Assembly: GCA_002328745.1 (NCBI GenBank)
Contig: DCVQ01000015.1
Span: 45,747-109,746, forward strand
Direction: 5' to 3'
Length of the DNA stretch: 64,000 bases
DNA from: Actinobacteria bacterium UBA2184
GTDB taxonomy: Bacteria > Actinomycetota > Coriobacteriia > Anaerosomatales > Anaerosomataceae
Numbering within the stretch: position 1 is the stretch's first letter; each line of letters starts with the position of its first letter. The notes beneath the pieces were generated by a model that was given only the letters and a program-made list of their open reading frames with translations, had not been told where the DNA came from and searched no databases. The translations under genes were made by a program, and so were the position numbers. Positions 14,650-22,510 of the stretch are shown in pieces.

Positions 14650-15570
14650 GTAATCATGTGAGTGACGAGTAACAGAACAAAGCCGTTGTTAGGACCCCGT
14701 TATCACGGACCCTGACATCGGAGAGAGCCACGATAAAGACAATCGCCTACATCGGGACTAGTGCGAGGGGTCAACGCCGTAGATGGCGAGACAGATACCT
14801 CTGGCGATATTTGGCGTGGTGAGGGGTGCCAAAGTCGTCGGTGAGAGGCTTTGGTTCAGAAGGACCGAGTACCGCTTGAGGGTTCGGCGATTGCGCCCAA
14901 GAAGGACCGAGTAATGGTCTAGGGTTGCGAGTTCAGGTTCTCGTCAGGCAAGTCGGCGGGATTACGGGGTGCCGAAGGCGCAACTGCGCAACGAGGTATC
15001 AGCGGGGCGCAACGAATGCCCCGTCTGGCTTAAACAAAACCTATGAACGCCGACGCAAATGCCAAATAGGTACATCGCTTAGGGAATTGCTCGGATTTGG
15101 CAAAGCGACTAGTACGTAGATTAAGGCGGTTTGGGCGAGGCACCCCGAGATGGCGGCGGAACCTAAGTGGCAGAGGCGTCGTTGTTCTTCATCGCGTCTG
15201 TATCTCTTTGCGCGTTATGAAGGTCAAGGTCTTGTTGGCGAGGTCTGTGATTGCCATTCCTGCGAACGGTTATCAACGCGCTCTTTGGTCTTGTCGAGGA
15301 TATGAAGGTTATTCAGAGGTGAGCGTTCTTAACCTCGTCAACGCTCTTGACCCTTGGTGAGCCTTCGAACGAGTTGTCGTTCGTTGATGGAACTTCGGTT
15401 CTATACCTATCTGCTCATCAAGAGCCGACGCTGGCGATAGCCAGAGCGGGGGCGGAAGTGAAGGTCATTCTCGGCGGCGAATCGCCTTGAGAGGTGATTT
15501 GCCGCTCTTAATACAATTCTTCGTCTCGTTCTACGAGAACCCCTTTTAGGGGGTCTCTTGGACGAGACCT
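14650..15570 (+). ncRNA. Candidate large structured noncoding RNA upstream of the RuvC genes
   Basis: About 0.9 kb without a supported gene but rich in stems: TTTGGC/GCCAAA (14810-14833), the competing CCAAAG/CTTTGG (14829-14854), GCGC-AACT-GCGC (14978-14989), CGGGGC/GCCCCG (15003-15023), TGCCAAAT/ATTTGGCA (15060-15102), CTGGC-GATA-GCCAG (15431-15444) and the terminal compound stem at 15523-15568. AGAAGGACCGAGTA occurs twice, 42 bp apart, in unpaired-looking positions. The layout recalls large ornate RNAs of phages and mobile elements, or a guide-type RNA of a TnpB-like effector. Strand and ends are inferred from the neighbouring promoter and genes. Confidence 0.5.
15523..15568 (+). terminator. 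Compound stem-loop ending the structured region
   Basis: Outer stem GTCTCGT/ACGAGAC encloses GAGA/TCTC and CCCC/GGGG, capped by TTTTA. It may terminate the upstream RNA. Confidence 0.55.
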
Positions 15571-15712
15571 GATGTTTGTCAAAACTACTGAATACAATCA
15601 AACACAAGAGAACGAGTGAACCGCCTCAATTGAGGTGAATCTTCTCTCGGCACTCAAGTGCCCACGCGGCCGCGCCGATAGAGCCTGGGACAGCGTGACG
15701 GAAGGACAAGTA

Positions 15713-16288
15713 ATGAAGGTCTTTGTGTACCACTTGCAGCCCGATAGCAGAGAGCAGTTCACGGCACTGTACGAACTGTGTAGCGACTACGCCTATTTGT
15801 GCGACGACATAGCCCGAGTCTTCAAGGGCTTGCGTGACAAGAACGGTGGCGAGTGGCAAGACCGCGAGACCTTCAACAAAGAGGTCTACAAGATGTCGGT
15901 GTTCAAAGAGCCTGTTCATGAGGACGAACCTGATAGCCCACGGCGCATACCGTCACGCTATCTCGCCCTAGCAATGACGCGAGTCTATGCAGACCTTCCG
16001 AGTGAGCCTCAGAAGCAATACAGCAGCAGGGATTGGGTGAACTTGGACGGGGACGTCTGCACGCACAAGTGCAACAAACTGTTCAAGATGCCGTCCAACG
16101 AACTGACTATCAAGATGTTCGGGACTGGCGCTGGCGTCCGTGAACCCTTCGCCATTACGGACATAACTGAGTCCACAACGGGTGAGTATGACTACCTGAA
16201 CTTGAACGCCAGTCAAGCGGCGCTAGTCCACAGAGACGCCCAGTTGTGGCGAGTAGTCGTGGGCGTACCCGAAGACACGAAGAAGTAG
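15713..16288 (+). CDS. WED/REC-like partner ORF of the RuvC effector
   Basis: A 191-residue protein starting at an ATG with GGAAGG seven bases upstream. It opens MKVFVYHLQPDSREQFTALY, very like the first strand and helix of TnpB/Cas12 proteins. After a helical stretch and RRIPSRYLALAMTRVYADLP it turns beta-rich (LFKMPSNELTIKMFG ... WRVVVGVP), as the WED domain does. It has no RuvC motif. The next gene starts 43 nt before its stop in another frame. Either this is an independent RNA-binding subunit, or the pair was one Cas12-sized protein now split (a -1 shift near 16285 would join them). Confidence 0.7.
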   Translation: MKVFVYHLQPDSREQFTALYELCSDYAYLCDDIARVFKGLRDKNGGEWQDRETFNKEVYKMSVFKEPVHEDEPDSPRRIPSRYLALAMTRVYADLPSEPQKQYSSRDWVNLDGDVCTHKCNKLFKMPSNELTIKMFGTGAGVREPFAITDITESTTGEYDYLNLNASQAALVHRDAQLWRVVVGVPEDTKK

Positions 16289-17622
16289 CCGAGTTCATCA
16301 AAGTGCCTACTCACCCCGACAACCCACGATTACCGAAGACGCCAATAAGGGTGACGCTGGAGCAAGACTTGTTGCTACAGAACCTGCTTGTGGTGACTAC
16401 GATTTGCGCTGACTTGGCGAACGCGCACAGGAAGTGGGACGTTGCGAATGGGCGAGCGGTTCGGAAGGTTGGCACCATTCCTGAGTTGTTCTTACGAGCG
16501 AACATTTTGGCTATGGGCAACGCGGCGTGTGGTGACTGGGGGCTGCAAGACCTACTAGAGACAGACGAGGGACGCTCGTTAGTCCGCGGAGTCATCTCGC
16601 ACGCGGATAGGCGTTCTTACGATGGGTGGCACAAGCGCCTCACCAGCAAGCGGTATCGCACTGAGTATAAGAAGAGCGGCAGGAAGAAGCGCATCAAGTG
16701 GTTCCAGAAGCCTCATTCAAAGAAGCGCGACAGCATTCAAATCCCTGCGAGGTTTGTGACCTTCTCTCGTGATGTGTGCTCTGTTGTTGGTTTGGGCGAT
16801 TTGGCTATATGCCGAACAGATGTTGATTGGTCGCCCGAAGACCTGCGCTACATCACTATCACTCGCTCGGGTGTGGACGGTTGGTGCCTCTCTGCTTGGC
16901 AAGGTAGTGAGTGGTGGGGAACGCAGACCGCTGATGATTACCCTCACCCAGACGATTACTACAAAGCCGACATCATCGGCATCGACTTAGGCGTAAAGGT
17001 GATGGCTGCTTGCTATGACGGTGGGAATGCATGGACTGTCCCTCTGCCTGATTGCACCGAAGAGGACAAAACCATAGCGCTCTGCCGCGAGCGGCTTTGC
17101 ACGACCTCGCAGGGCAGCAAGAAGTGCCAGAAGTTCCAGAGCCGATTAGACAGAGCATTGGCTCGCAAACAGCGGAAGTTGGACGCGGCACAGCACAAGT
17201 TCGTCCACGACCTGCTGCAGATGCGACCGCGTTATCTCGTCATCGAGGGCATGGACATCGTTGAACTGATGAGCAAGAACGACGGGCAGTTCGCCGCAGG
17301 CTTCGCCAAAGCGCAAGCAAATGGGTGGCGTCGTCTACTACTAGAGAAGGGTCTTGCTGCGCAGAACGGCATCAGAATCATCTACGCAGAGCAGATGTTC
17401 CCATCGACCAAGTTGTGCCCGAACCCCTACTGCGGACATCGGGAACCACTGACCATTGAAGACCGCTGGTATGAGTGTCCCGAATGTAGAGCCTCGCAGG
17501 ACCGTGATGAGGCAGCAGCAGTATCTCTGTACCTCTACGGTCTGCTTCAAGTGAGGCAAGACAGGACGGAAGGCTTTGCGCCAACTTACTCAAGATGGAA
17601 GGACACAGGCAAGGTCGCTTAG
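16246..17622 (+). CDS. TnpB/Cas12-like RuvC nuclease
   Basis: A 458-residue protein with intact RuvC residues: IIGIDLGVKVMAACYD (Asp about 247), RYLVIEGMDIVEL (Glu about 334) and SQDRDEAAAVSLYL (Asp 419/421). A zinc ribbon CPNPYCGH ... CPECRA lies between RuvC-II and III. Upstream are a helical REC-like region (about 25-140), a basic KKSGRKKRIKWFQK linker and a WED-like beta region (about 160-230). Sites match IS200/IS605-type TnpB and miniature type V Cas12. No TnpA, no IS ends and no CRISPR array were seen nearby. GTG at 16246 has no clear ribosome site, so coupling to the upstream ORF is likely. Confidence 0.88.
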   Translation: MASSRGRTRRHEEVAEFIKVPTHPDNPRLPKTPIRVTLEQDLLLQNLLVVTTICADLANAHRKWDVANGRAVRKVGTIPELFLRANILAMGNAACGDWGLQDLLETDEGRSLVRGVISHADRRSYDGWHKRLTSKRYRTEYKKSGRKKRIKWFQKPHSKKRDSIQIPARFVTFSRDVCSVVGLGDLAICRTDVDWSPEDLRYITITRSGVDGWCLSAWQGSEWWGTQTADDYPHPDDYYKADIIGIDLGVKVMAACYDGGNAWTVPLPDCTEEDKTIALCRERLCTTSQGSKKCQKFQSRLDRALARKQRKLDAAQHKFVHDLLQMRPRYLVIEGMDIVELMSKNDGQFAAGFAKAQANGWRRLLLEKGLAAQNGIRIIYAEQMFPSTKLCPNPYCGHREPLTIEDRWYECPECRASQDRDEAAAVSLYLYGLLQVRQDRTEGFAPTYSRWKDTGKVA

Positions 17623-17701
17623 GTATCAATCGTCACGCGCACGGGGGACGGACGCTAAACGACATGGGTGATGAACCCTAGTACGCCCCGAATGGAAAAG
17701 T

Positions 17702-17747
17702 GTGAGGCGCTGGTGTTGTTCCTTCAGGGGATTGCCCAGCGCCTCAC
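17702..17747 (+). terminator. Long hairpin downstream of the RuvC gene
   Basis: Perfect 12-bp stem GTGAGGCGCTGG / CCAGCGCCTCAC with a 22-nt loop. It could be a terminator or the 3' end of an effector-associated RNA. The 17623-17701 spacer before it holds no gene. Confidence 0.65.
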
Positions 17748-17870
17748 CGCGTCTGCTAGTAAACATACCACGCTACTAACGATGTGCAATTGACCAATCA
17801 ATGTCGCGTGCTATCTAGGACACTGTGACGCTGTATACCGTAACTATTAACACTATATTGCCGTATTCTA

Positions 17871-17898
17871 TTGACAAGTACGCGATACGTGTTATAGT
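17871..17898 (+). promoter_or_regulatory. Strong sigma-70-type promoter
   Basis: TTGACA, 16-bp spacer, TATAGT in an AT-rich stretch, 41 bp before the gene at 17939, which has a GGGGGA ribosome site. Confidence 0.75.
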
Positions 17899-17938
17899 TA
17901 AGAGTTAAGAACAATACGGTATTACGGGGGATACTACG

Positions 17939-18442
17939 ATGGCGACATCAATCATCACATCAACTATACGACAAATCGATGACTACGCGTTGTCAGTCAA
18001 CGGCGATTACTTGAGCAATCGCACATTCCTTCTCGGCCACCTCACCGCTGCGGTCAAGAGCGTTCTAGGTTCTGTGCCCTCACGCCCTCTCTTGGATGCT
18101 AGCGGCGGACTCTACGATGCGGACACCACCGAGGTCTCTCTAAGTAGCGCTTCGGTTTTGGGCGGTGTGCGCCGCATCGTGCTGAGTATCAAGGCGGACC
18201 ATTTGTGTGACATCAGCGCAGAGAAGAATGGCGACGTTGCCGTGTACGACGAACGGGTGGTCAACAAGGTCTCTCGCCGCGTTGCTGGGCACGCTGCAAT
18301 CGCGCTGGCAGAGATGGCTGGCTCTAGGTTCCCAAATACCTTGCGTGCCGACGTGCATCTGCTGGTTGCAACCACCGACGAACAACACGCGACTGTGGTC
18401 GTTGAGATAACTGATAAGGGCGGCAAAGGGGTGCAGCGATGA
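17939..18442 (+). CDS. Hypothetical protein, first gene of a surface-protein operon
   Basis: A 167-residue soluble protein, unrecognised. The first half is helical (FLLGHLTAAVKSVLGSV), then a strand-rich part (VRRIVLSIKADHLCDI) and a helix (VSRRVAGHAAIALAEM) precede the last strands (DVHLLVATTDEQHATVVVEI). It is preceded by a good promoter and ribosome site and overlaps the next gene by four bases (ATGA). Function unknown. Confidence 0.65.
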   Translation: MATSIITSTIRQIDDYALSVNGDYLSNRTFLLGHLTAAVKSVLGSVPSRPLLDASGGLYDADTTEVSLSSASVLGGVRRIVLSIKADHLCDISAEKNGDVAVYDERVVNKVSRRVAGHAAIALAEMAGSRFPNTLRADVHLLVATTDEQHATVVVEITDKGGKGVQR

Positions 18443-18762
18443 CTGGCACAACAACACATCAACTGACTGACGAGTATCTCTCTCTTGTGGAGCGCAACCG
18501 TGCAGAGACCAGAGGGCTGCATGGTGATGACTATGAGAACCAGAAGACGCCACCGTTGCTGCTGCAACTAGTAGTCAAGGAAGTCGGCGTGTTGAGCGCC
18601 GCCACCTTGGACGAATCGAATGTCGACTTCCACGACGCGATGGTGGACGCGCAAGAGCAATGCATCGTTATCGGTGGCTTGCTCGCATCGCTCTATGAAC
18701 TGATTGAACGATACCGAATCGACTATCTCGATTCGCTGGGAGAACTGGGTGGGGAACTCTAA
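18439..18762 (+). CDS. Hypothetical helical protein
   Basis: A 107-residue, all-helical, acidic protein (VVKEVGVLSAATLDESNVDF, then IVIGGLLASLYELIERYRID). It has overlapping start and stop with both neighbours (ATGA upstream, TAATG downstream), so the three products are probably made in fixed ratio. No motif recognised. Confidence 0.65.
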   Translation: MTGTTTHQLTDEYLSLVERNRAETRGLHGDDYENQKTPPLLLQLVVKEVGVLSAATLDESNVDFHDAMVDAQEQCIVIGGLLASLYELIERYRIDYLDSLGELGGEL

Positions 18763-19718
18763 TGGATTACGCAATCAGACAACAAAGGGCTGCCGTAAAT
18801 ACCGAGTACGTGCTGTTGATGATTTGCGCGGCGCTGGCGGTGACGCTCGGCGTCAGTGTCTTAGGCAACGCTATGCTCGCCAAGCACATACAGGTGGCAG
18901 AAGCGCTGTCGGCAAAGACGCTGAACGGTCAGCAAGTTGCAGGTGAACTCGTCGTATCGCCGCCGTCCGACGCTGGGGACGGTACATATCTGATTGATTG
19001 GTCTGGTGGTACGCCGCCATTCACCATCACAGACGGCACAGGCTATCGGGTCGTCGACGGGACTACCGATTCGTCGGCTGTGTTGGTACCTGAGCCAGGT
19101 TCCAACACCTACATCATCGGCGACGAAGGCGGGCAAACCACGCAGGTTGTGATTACAGAGTCCTTGGGTCATGCGGCGATGAGAACGATGGGCGGCGACC
19201 CCCGATGTGCCCCGCTTGTTCCGAACGACTTTGGTGTTCTGGCTTGGTTTGCACCGACGCTGGCAACTGATGCGTTGTTCAGCGACTGGTCGCCGCTGCT
19301 GTGGACCCAAGATGGTATTGGTGTTAGCGCTGGCTCAACAGGTGGCAACTTATCACTCGGGCTTGAGCCTGACCCAGACCCCGAACCCGCTGGATACCCT
19401 GGCACCTACAAACGCATAGACATGGTGGTATTCGCATCTGCGACTGGTTCGCCGCGAGAGTTGACCATCAAGGCAGAAGCCTTTGATGTCGTGGGCGCAA
19501 CGGGTTCGTTCGACATCAAAGACCAGTCGTTCATCGTTCCCGCCGATGGCGTGGCGCGGGCTTACCGACTTGTCGATGTTCCAGCGCCGACTGGGTGGGA
19601 TTGGACGGGCGCATTGCCGTACCGCGATGTACTGTACGTCCGATTGCAGGCTGGTGCAGGCGCGGTAGGCAGTACGCTCAGTGTCGACAGGGTCTACATG
19701 GACTACGTGTTCGACTAG
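18762..19718 (+). CDS. Pilin/TadE-like anchored surface protein
   Basis: A 318-residue protein. The N-terminus (VNTEYVLLMICAALAVTLGV, TM about 14-36 with Glu just before it) is like TadE/Flp-type pilin anchors. The exterior part has a PPFTITDGTGYRVVDGTT Ig/SWIB-like beta section and a larger beta domain (about 200-318) rich in Gly, Thr and Asp, with spacer EPDPDPEPAGYP. It is predicted to be an extracellular, beta-rich cell-surface protein. As island cargo it might alter adhesion or phage adsorption. It is the last gene of a three-gene operon ended by a 15-bp stem. Confidence 0.7.
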   Translation: MDYAIRQQRAAVNTEYVLLMICAALAVTLGVSVLGNAMLAKHIQVAEALSAKTLNGQQVAGELVVSPPSDAGDGTYLIDWSGGTPPFTITDGTGYRVVDGTTDSSAVLVPEPGSNTYIIGDEGGQTTQVVITESLGHAAMRTMGGDPRCAPLVPNDFGVLAWFAPTLATDALFSDWSPLLWTQDGIGVSAGSTGGNLSLGLEPDPDPEPAGYPGTYKRIDMVVFASATGSPRELTIKAEAFDVVGATGSFDIKDQSFIVPADGVARAYRLVDVPAPTGWDWTGALPYRDVLYVRLQAGAGAVGSTLSVDRVYMDYVFD

Positions 19719-19790
19719 TACGGCGGTTCGCGCATTTGTTGACCCCCTGATTGAGCGGTTCCCCGTTACCCGCTCTCAGGTGTTCATATA

Positions 19791-19843
19791 GGTGGCTGGT
19801 GATGGAGTCTCGACGTCCCCCCGTTCGCCCATCGCCAGCCACC
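19791..19843 (+). terminator. Long hairpin after the surface-protein operon
   Basis: A 15-bp stem (GGTGGCTGGTGATGG pairs with CCATCGCCAGCCACC, one wobble) between the operon and the gene starting at 19880. Confidence 0.65.
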
Positions 19844-19879
19844 AACTCTTACCAAAGAATAATCTTGGGGGTGGGGAAG

Positions 19880-20338
19880 ATGGCGGCACCGCATATCACG
19901 CCCGAGTATCCGAAGGTACTCACCGACGCCGTGGCTAACCATCACTTGACTCGTGAGGTCGCGGACAAGATGAGTGATTGGTCATGGCGCGTGTCGGTGG
20001 CTATCAAGTCACAGGAAGAGACTCGGATATACGGGTCTGCAATCGAAGGTGACATCGCAGGTGCGATTAGTGAATTCGGGCGAATGCTACGGGCGTTGCG
20101 TAAGACGGCAACCGAACAGTCGGTCTGTCTCGTTGATGATGAGATAACGACACGGTGGAGACGCTACTACGGCGCGAAGTTAATCACCGACCACATACTC
20201 AGAGAGTTCCAGTTCCGCGTAATGGCTTACCTGCCGCTGCTGTTGGAATCCCAAGGGGACACCGATGCCGTTGCACAGGACAAGACCCTGTTACGAGATG
20301 TAATCACCAACTATGGCTTGCACCGACTCGGGTCATAG
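19880..20338 (+). CDS. Hypothetical protein
   Basis: A 152-residue helical protein (VLTDAVANHHLTREVADKMS, then AGAISEFGRMLRALRKTATE, then LITDHILREFQFRVMAYLPL). I start at the ATG at 19880 because GGTGGGGAAG sits directly upstream. The longer frame would begin inside the preceding hairpin. No recognised motif. Between it and 20422 there is a clear promoter, so it is a single transcription unit. Confidence 0.6.
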   Translation: MAAPHITPEYPKVLTDAVANHHLTREVADKMSDWSWRVSVAIKSQEETRIYGSAIEGDIAGAISEFGRMLRALRKTATEQSVCLVDDEITTRWRRYYGAKLITDHILREFQFRVMAYLPLLLESQGDTDAVAQDKTLLRDVITNYGLHRLGS

Positions 20339-20350
20339 ATATGCATGTGA

Positions 20351-20379
20351 TTGACAAAGGTATGAATAGTACGTTATAT
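20351..20379 (+). promoter_or_regulatory. Strong sigma-70-type promoter
   Basis: TTGACA, 17-bp spacer, TTATAT, 43 bp before the ATG at 20422. Confidence 0.7.
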
Positions 20380-20421
20380 ATATCTATGAACTTATACGAT
20401 ACCATTGAAGTGGGGTTGGTT

Positions 20422-20706
20422 ATGGATAAGGTTAAAGTCGAGTGGGGCGCACCATTGCCGCCCGTTACTCGGCGGAAGAAGCGCTCGAAGTACACCCCTA
20501 TTGTCGAGGAGTTCTTGACCCGACCAGAGACGACGGCTCGTGTAACCATTGATGACTTGAAGGCTCAAGCGATTGCTGCTGGGTTGAAGACCGCCATCAA
20601 TGGTCTGGGTGTCGCTGAGAAGGTTCATGTGTCGAATCGCAGCGTAGAGGGCGTATGGCTCGTGAAGGCTGACGCCGTTGTAGAGAATCGAACTGCGCAA
20701 GGCTGA
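20422..20706 (+). CDS. Small element protein, paralogue of the 2793 and 22955 products
   Basis: A 94-residue protein with a basic N-terminus (TRRKKRSKYTP) and the shared domain: IVEEFLTRPETTARVTI, then AIAAGLKTAINGLGVAEKVH, and VEGVWLVKADA. It aligns along its length with the protein at 2793-3071 (Y..I..EF, GL..A...LGV..(K)V, WLV) and more loosely with 22955-23194. It has its own strong promoter and terminator, so it may be made in quantity. A small DNA-binding or structural role is possible but unproven. Confidence 0.7.
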   Translation: MDKVKVEWGAPLPPVTRRKKRSKYTPIVEEFLTRPETTARVTIDDLKAQAIAAGLKTAINGLGVAEKVHVSNRSVEGVWLVKADAVVENRTAQG

Positions 20707-20731
20707 TAGTCCACAGACATAGCAAGTTGCC

Positions 20732-20765
20732 AAGAGCGCCCCGTTCATACGAGCGGGGCGCTCTT
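20732..20765 (+). terminator. Strong terminator
   Basis: AAGAGCGCCCCG / CGGGGCGCTCTT, a perfect 12-bp stem with T-rich downstream sequence, 26 bp after the stop of the small gene. Confidence 0.85.
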
Positions 20766-20875
20766 CTATTGCCGTGAAGTAACACGTTGCAATTGTACTT
20801 TAGTGGTCCACATAGCCGCTGACGTGCAGAGATAGGGATATAAGGATAGCGAGTAATTGTACTATAACGTATCCG

Positions 20876-20907
20876 ATAGACTTTATACGGATAACGTGAT
20901 AGTCTAT
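20876..20907. promoter_or_regulatory. Inverted repeat in an AT-rich intergenic region
   Basis: ATAGACT / AGTCTAT separated by 18 bp, with a second imperfect inverted pair CGTATCCG / CGGATAACG around it, 80-110 bp before the gene at 20989. Possible operator. Confidence 0.4.
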
Positions 20908-20988
20908 AGCACATAAGGTTAGCGATAGACAAGAGCAAATGCCACCTGTCTATCAAAGACTCCGCGTATGAGGGAAGGAATGATTGTC

Positions 20989-21609
20989 ATGAGCAAGAAG
21001 CAGGATAAGCGTAAGAAGCAAGATAGGGCATGGGCGCGTGAGGCAGCGAAGCGCGAAGCATGGTTCGCAAAGCAGGCGAACGCACCGAAGCACGAGCAAA
21101 GTAGAGAGCCGATGCCCTCTGGCTTCATTGTCGACGCCGACGACATGGCAGGAACGCTGGCTACGGTTGTCGCAATCTGCACCCACGCAGTCGACGGCAA
21201 ACTGCGACGCGATGTGCCGACGATGAACGTCCTCATTGAAGGCGAGGACGACACCGAACTGTTGTCACTGGTGATTGCGAACCTACCTGAGCCTGGCAAA
21301 GCCCGTCACGACCACATCGCAAGCCTTGGGGCAGAGTTCGGACGTGCGTATGGGGAAGAGCGCATCGCCGCCGCCTTCCTGTCGTCAGAGTGCTGGCTCA
21401 AGACCATGACTGGCGAAGTCATGGGCGAGAAGGTAGTGACCGATGGGCTGCGACGGGACGGATTCGGCGTCGTTGCCTTCCAAGACATCACCCGTGATGC
21501 CAGAGGCTACATTCACCTGTCCGAGCCGTATGCGCCACCGTTCGGCTTCGGCTCCCCAATCCTCTCTGCGTTCTTCGTCGGCGTTCGCTCCGTAGACCGA
21601 GCGGCGTAA
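20989..21609 (+). CDS. Hypothetical protein with very basic N-terminus
   Basis: A 206-residue protein. The first 40 residues are Lys/Arg/Gln-rich (SKKQDKRKKQDRAWAREAAK), suggesting nucleic-acid contact. The remaining alpha/beta domain contains FIVDADDMAGTLATVVAICT, MNVLIEGEDDTELLSLVIAN and FGVVAFQDITRDARGYIHLS. I chose the third Met because AAGGA is nine bases upstream. It is followed 15 bp later by the four-HTH gene, so they are likely cotranscribed. Confidence 0.6.
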   Translation: MSKKQDKRKKQDRAWAREAAKREAWFAKQANAPKHEQSREPMPSGFIVDADDMAGTLATVVAICTHAVDGKLRRDVPTMNVLIEGEDDTELLSLVIANLPEPGKARHDHIASLGAEFGRAYGEERIAAAFLSSECWLKTMTGEVMGEKVVTDGLRRDGFGVVAFQDITRDARGYIHLSEPYAPPFGFGSPILSAFFVGVRSVDRAA

Positions 21610-21624
21610 GGAAGGTTGATAGTG

Positions 21625-22464
21625 ATGACTACTTCTAAGAACACCGAAGTCTGGACTGTGAAGGAAGCGGCTTCGTATCTCGGAACGTCTGCGCCCACCA
21701 TGCGCCGTTGGATAAACAAGGGCCTGTTTGGTGAGCCGACCATCAGTAATGGCCTGCGGGTTGTAAGTGCCAAGAAGTTGCGCAGGTTTAAGAGTGAGCG
21801 CGAGCAGTGGGTGACTCTCGCTGAGGCAGCGAAGCAAATAGGTATCGCAAAGAATAACGTCCTCAATCACGTCCAGAAGGGTGAGTTCTCGTCAGCCCGA
21901 CCCGACGAGACTAAGGGCCAGAACTATCGTCCCCGCTTCCTTGTATTGCGGCGAGAAGTTGAGCAGTTCATCGCTCGTCGTGAGGAAGCAGTCAAAGAGC
22001 GCGAGTCTCTAATAGTGGCTCGTGCCGAGGCTATCGCTGCCGAGCGTGAGCGCAGGAAGACTCCCGAGGGCTATATCACACTGCGGGAAGCGCAGCGCCT
22101 TCTGGGGCTGACTCGGCAGCGAGTCCACCGACTTCTTCATTTGGGCAGGTTCGCGGGCGCGGTCAAGGTTGATGGCCGCTGGTTCATAACCCATGAAGAC
22201 GTCCTGAGCCACGAACTGTCCCGTCACAGACCAGCGCCGACCTCGCAGATTCTCAACGGTGAGGAACACCTGACCATTTGTGAAGCAGCGCGTCGGACGT
22301 TCTTCGCCTACACCACTATTCGTAACCGCCTCTCATCTGGCGCGTATCCGAACGCCCTTAAGGTAGGCAGCGTTCACTACATCCCTGTGTCCGACTTAGT
22401 GAACTACCGCCCGAACAGGGTTGGCAGACCCTCTGAACGCGCCACAGAGAGAGCGGCAGCGTAA
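21625..22464 (+). CDS. Protein with four tandem excisionase-type HTH domains
   Basis: A 279-residue protein containing four MerR/HTH_17-like winged helices: WTVKEAASYLGTSAPTMRRW (about 7-50), WVTLAEAAKQIGIAKNNVLN (about 59-113), YITLREAQRLLGLTRQRVHR (about 147-194, with FAGAVKVDGRWFI wing) and LTICEAARRTFFAYTTIRNR (about 210-256, with ALKVGSVHYIP wing). A charged helix (EEAVKERESLIVARAEA) links domains 2 and 3. Single-domain relatives act as excisionases or regulators. Four in series should read a long, repeated site, such as an array of direct repeats. AAGGAAGG upstream supports the ATG at 21625. Confidence 0.8.
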   Translation: MTTSKNTEVWTVKEAASYLGTSAPTMRRWINKGLFGEPTISNGLRVVSAKKLRRFKSEREQWVTLAEAAKQIGIAKNNVLNHVQKGEFSSARPDETKGQNYRPRFLVLRREVEQFIARREEAVKERESLIVARAEAIAAERERRKTPEGYITLREAQRLLGLTRQRVHRLLHLGRFAGAVKVDGRWFITHEDVLSHELSRHRPAPTSQILNGEEHLTICEAARRTFFAYTTIRNRLSSGAYPNALKVGSVHYIPVSDLVNYRPNRVGRPSERATERAAA

Positions 22465-22510
22465 GGGTGGCTGCGGCAATATCGCCGCTAACAAATAGAA
22501 GGGAACCGCA

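Noticed and set aside
14925..15360. Short plus-strand frames (64 and 87 codons) in the structured region
   Set aside because: Arg/Cys-rich or unspecific products, no ribosome sites, and they cross strong stems; treated as noncoding.
14650..15650. CRISPR array upstream of the RuvC effector
   Set aside because: Only one 14-bp motif repeats, twice; no regular repeat-spacer pattern.
15713..17747. Ordinary IS200/IS605 insertion sequence
   Set aside because: No TnpA gene, no pair of subterminal hairpins and no TTAC-like target context could be identified around the TnpB-like gene.
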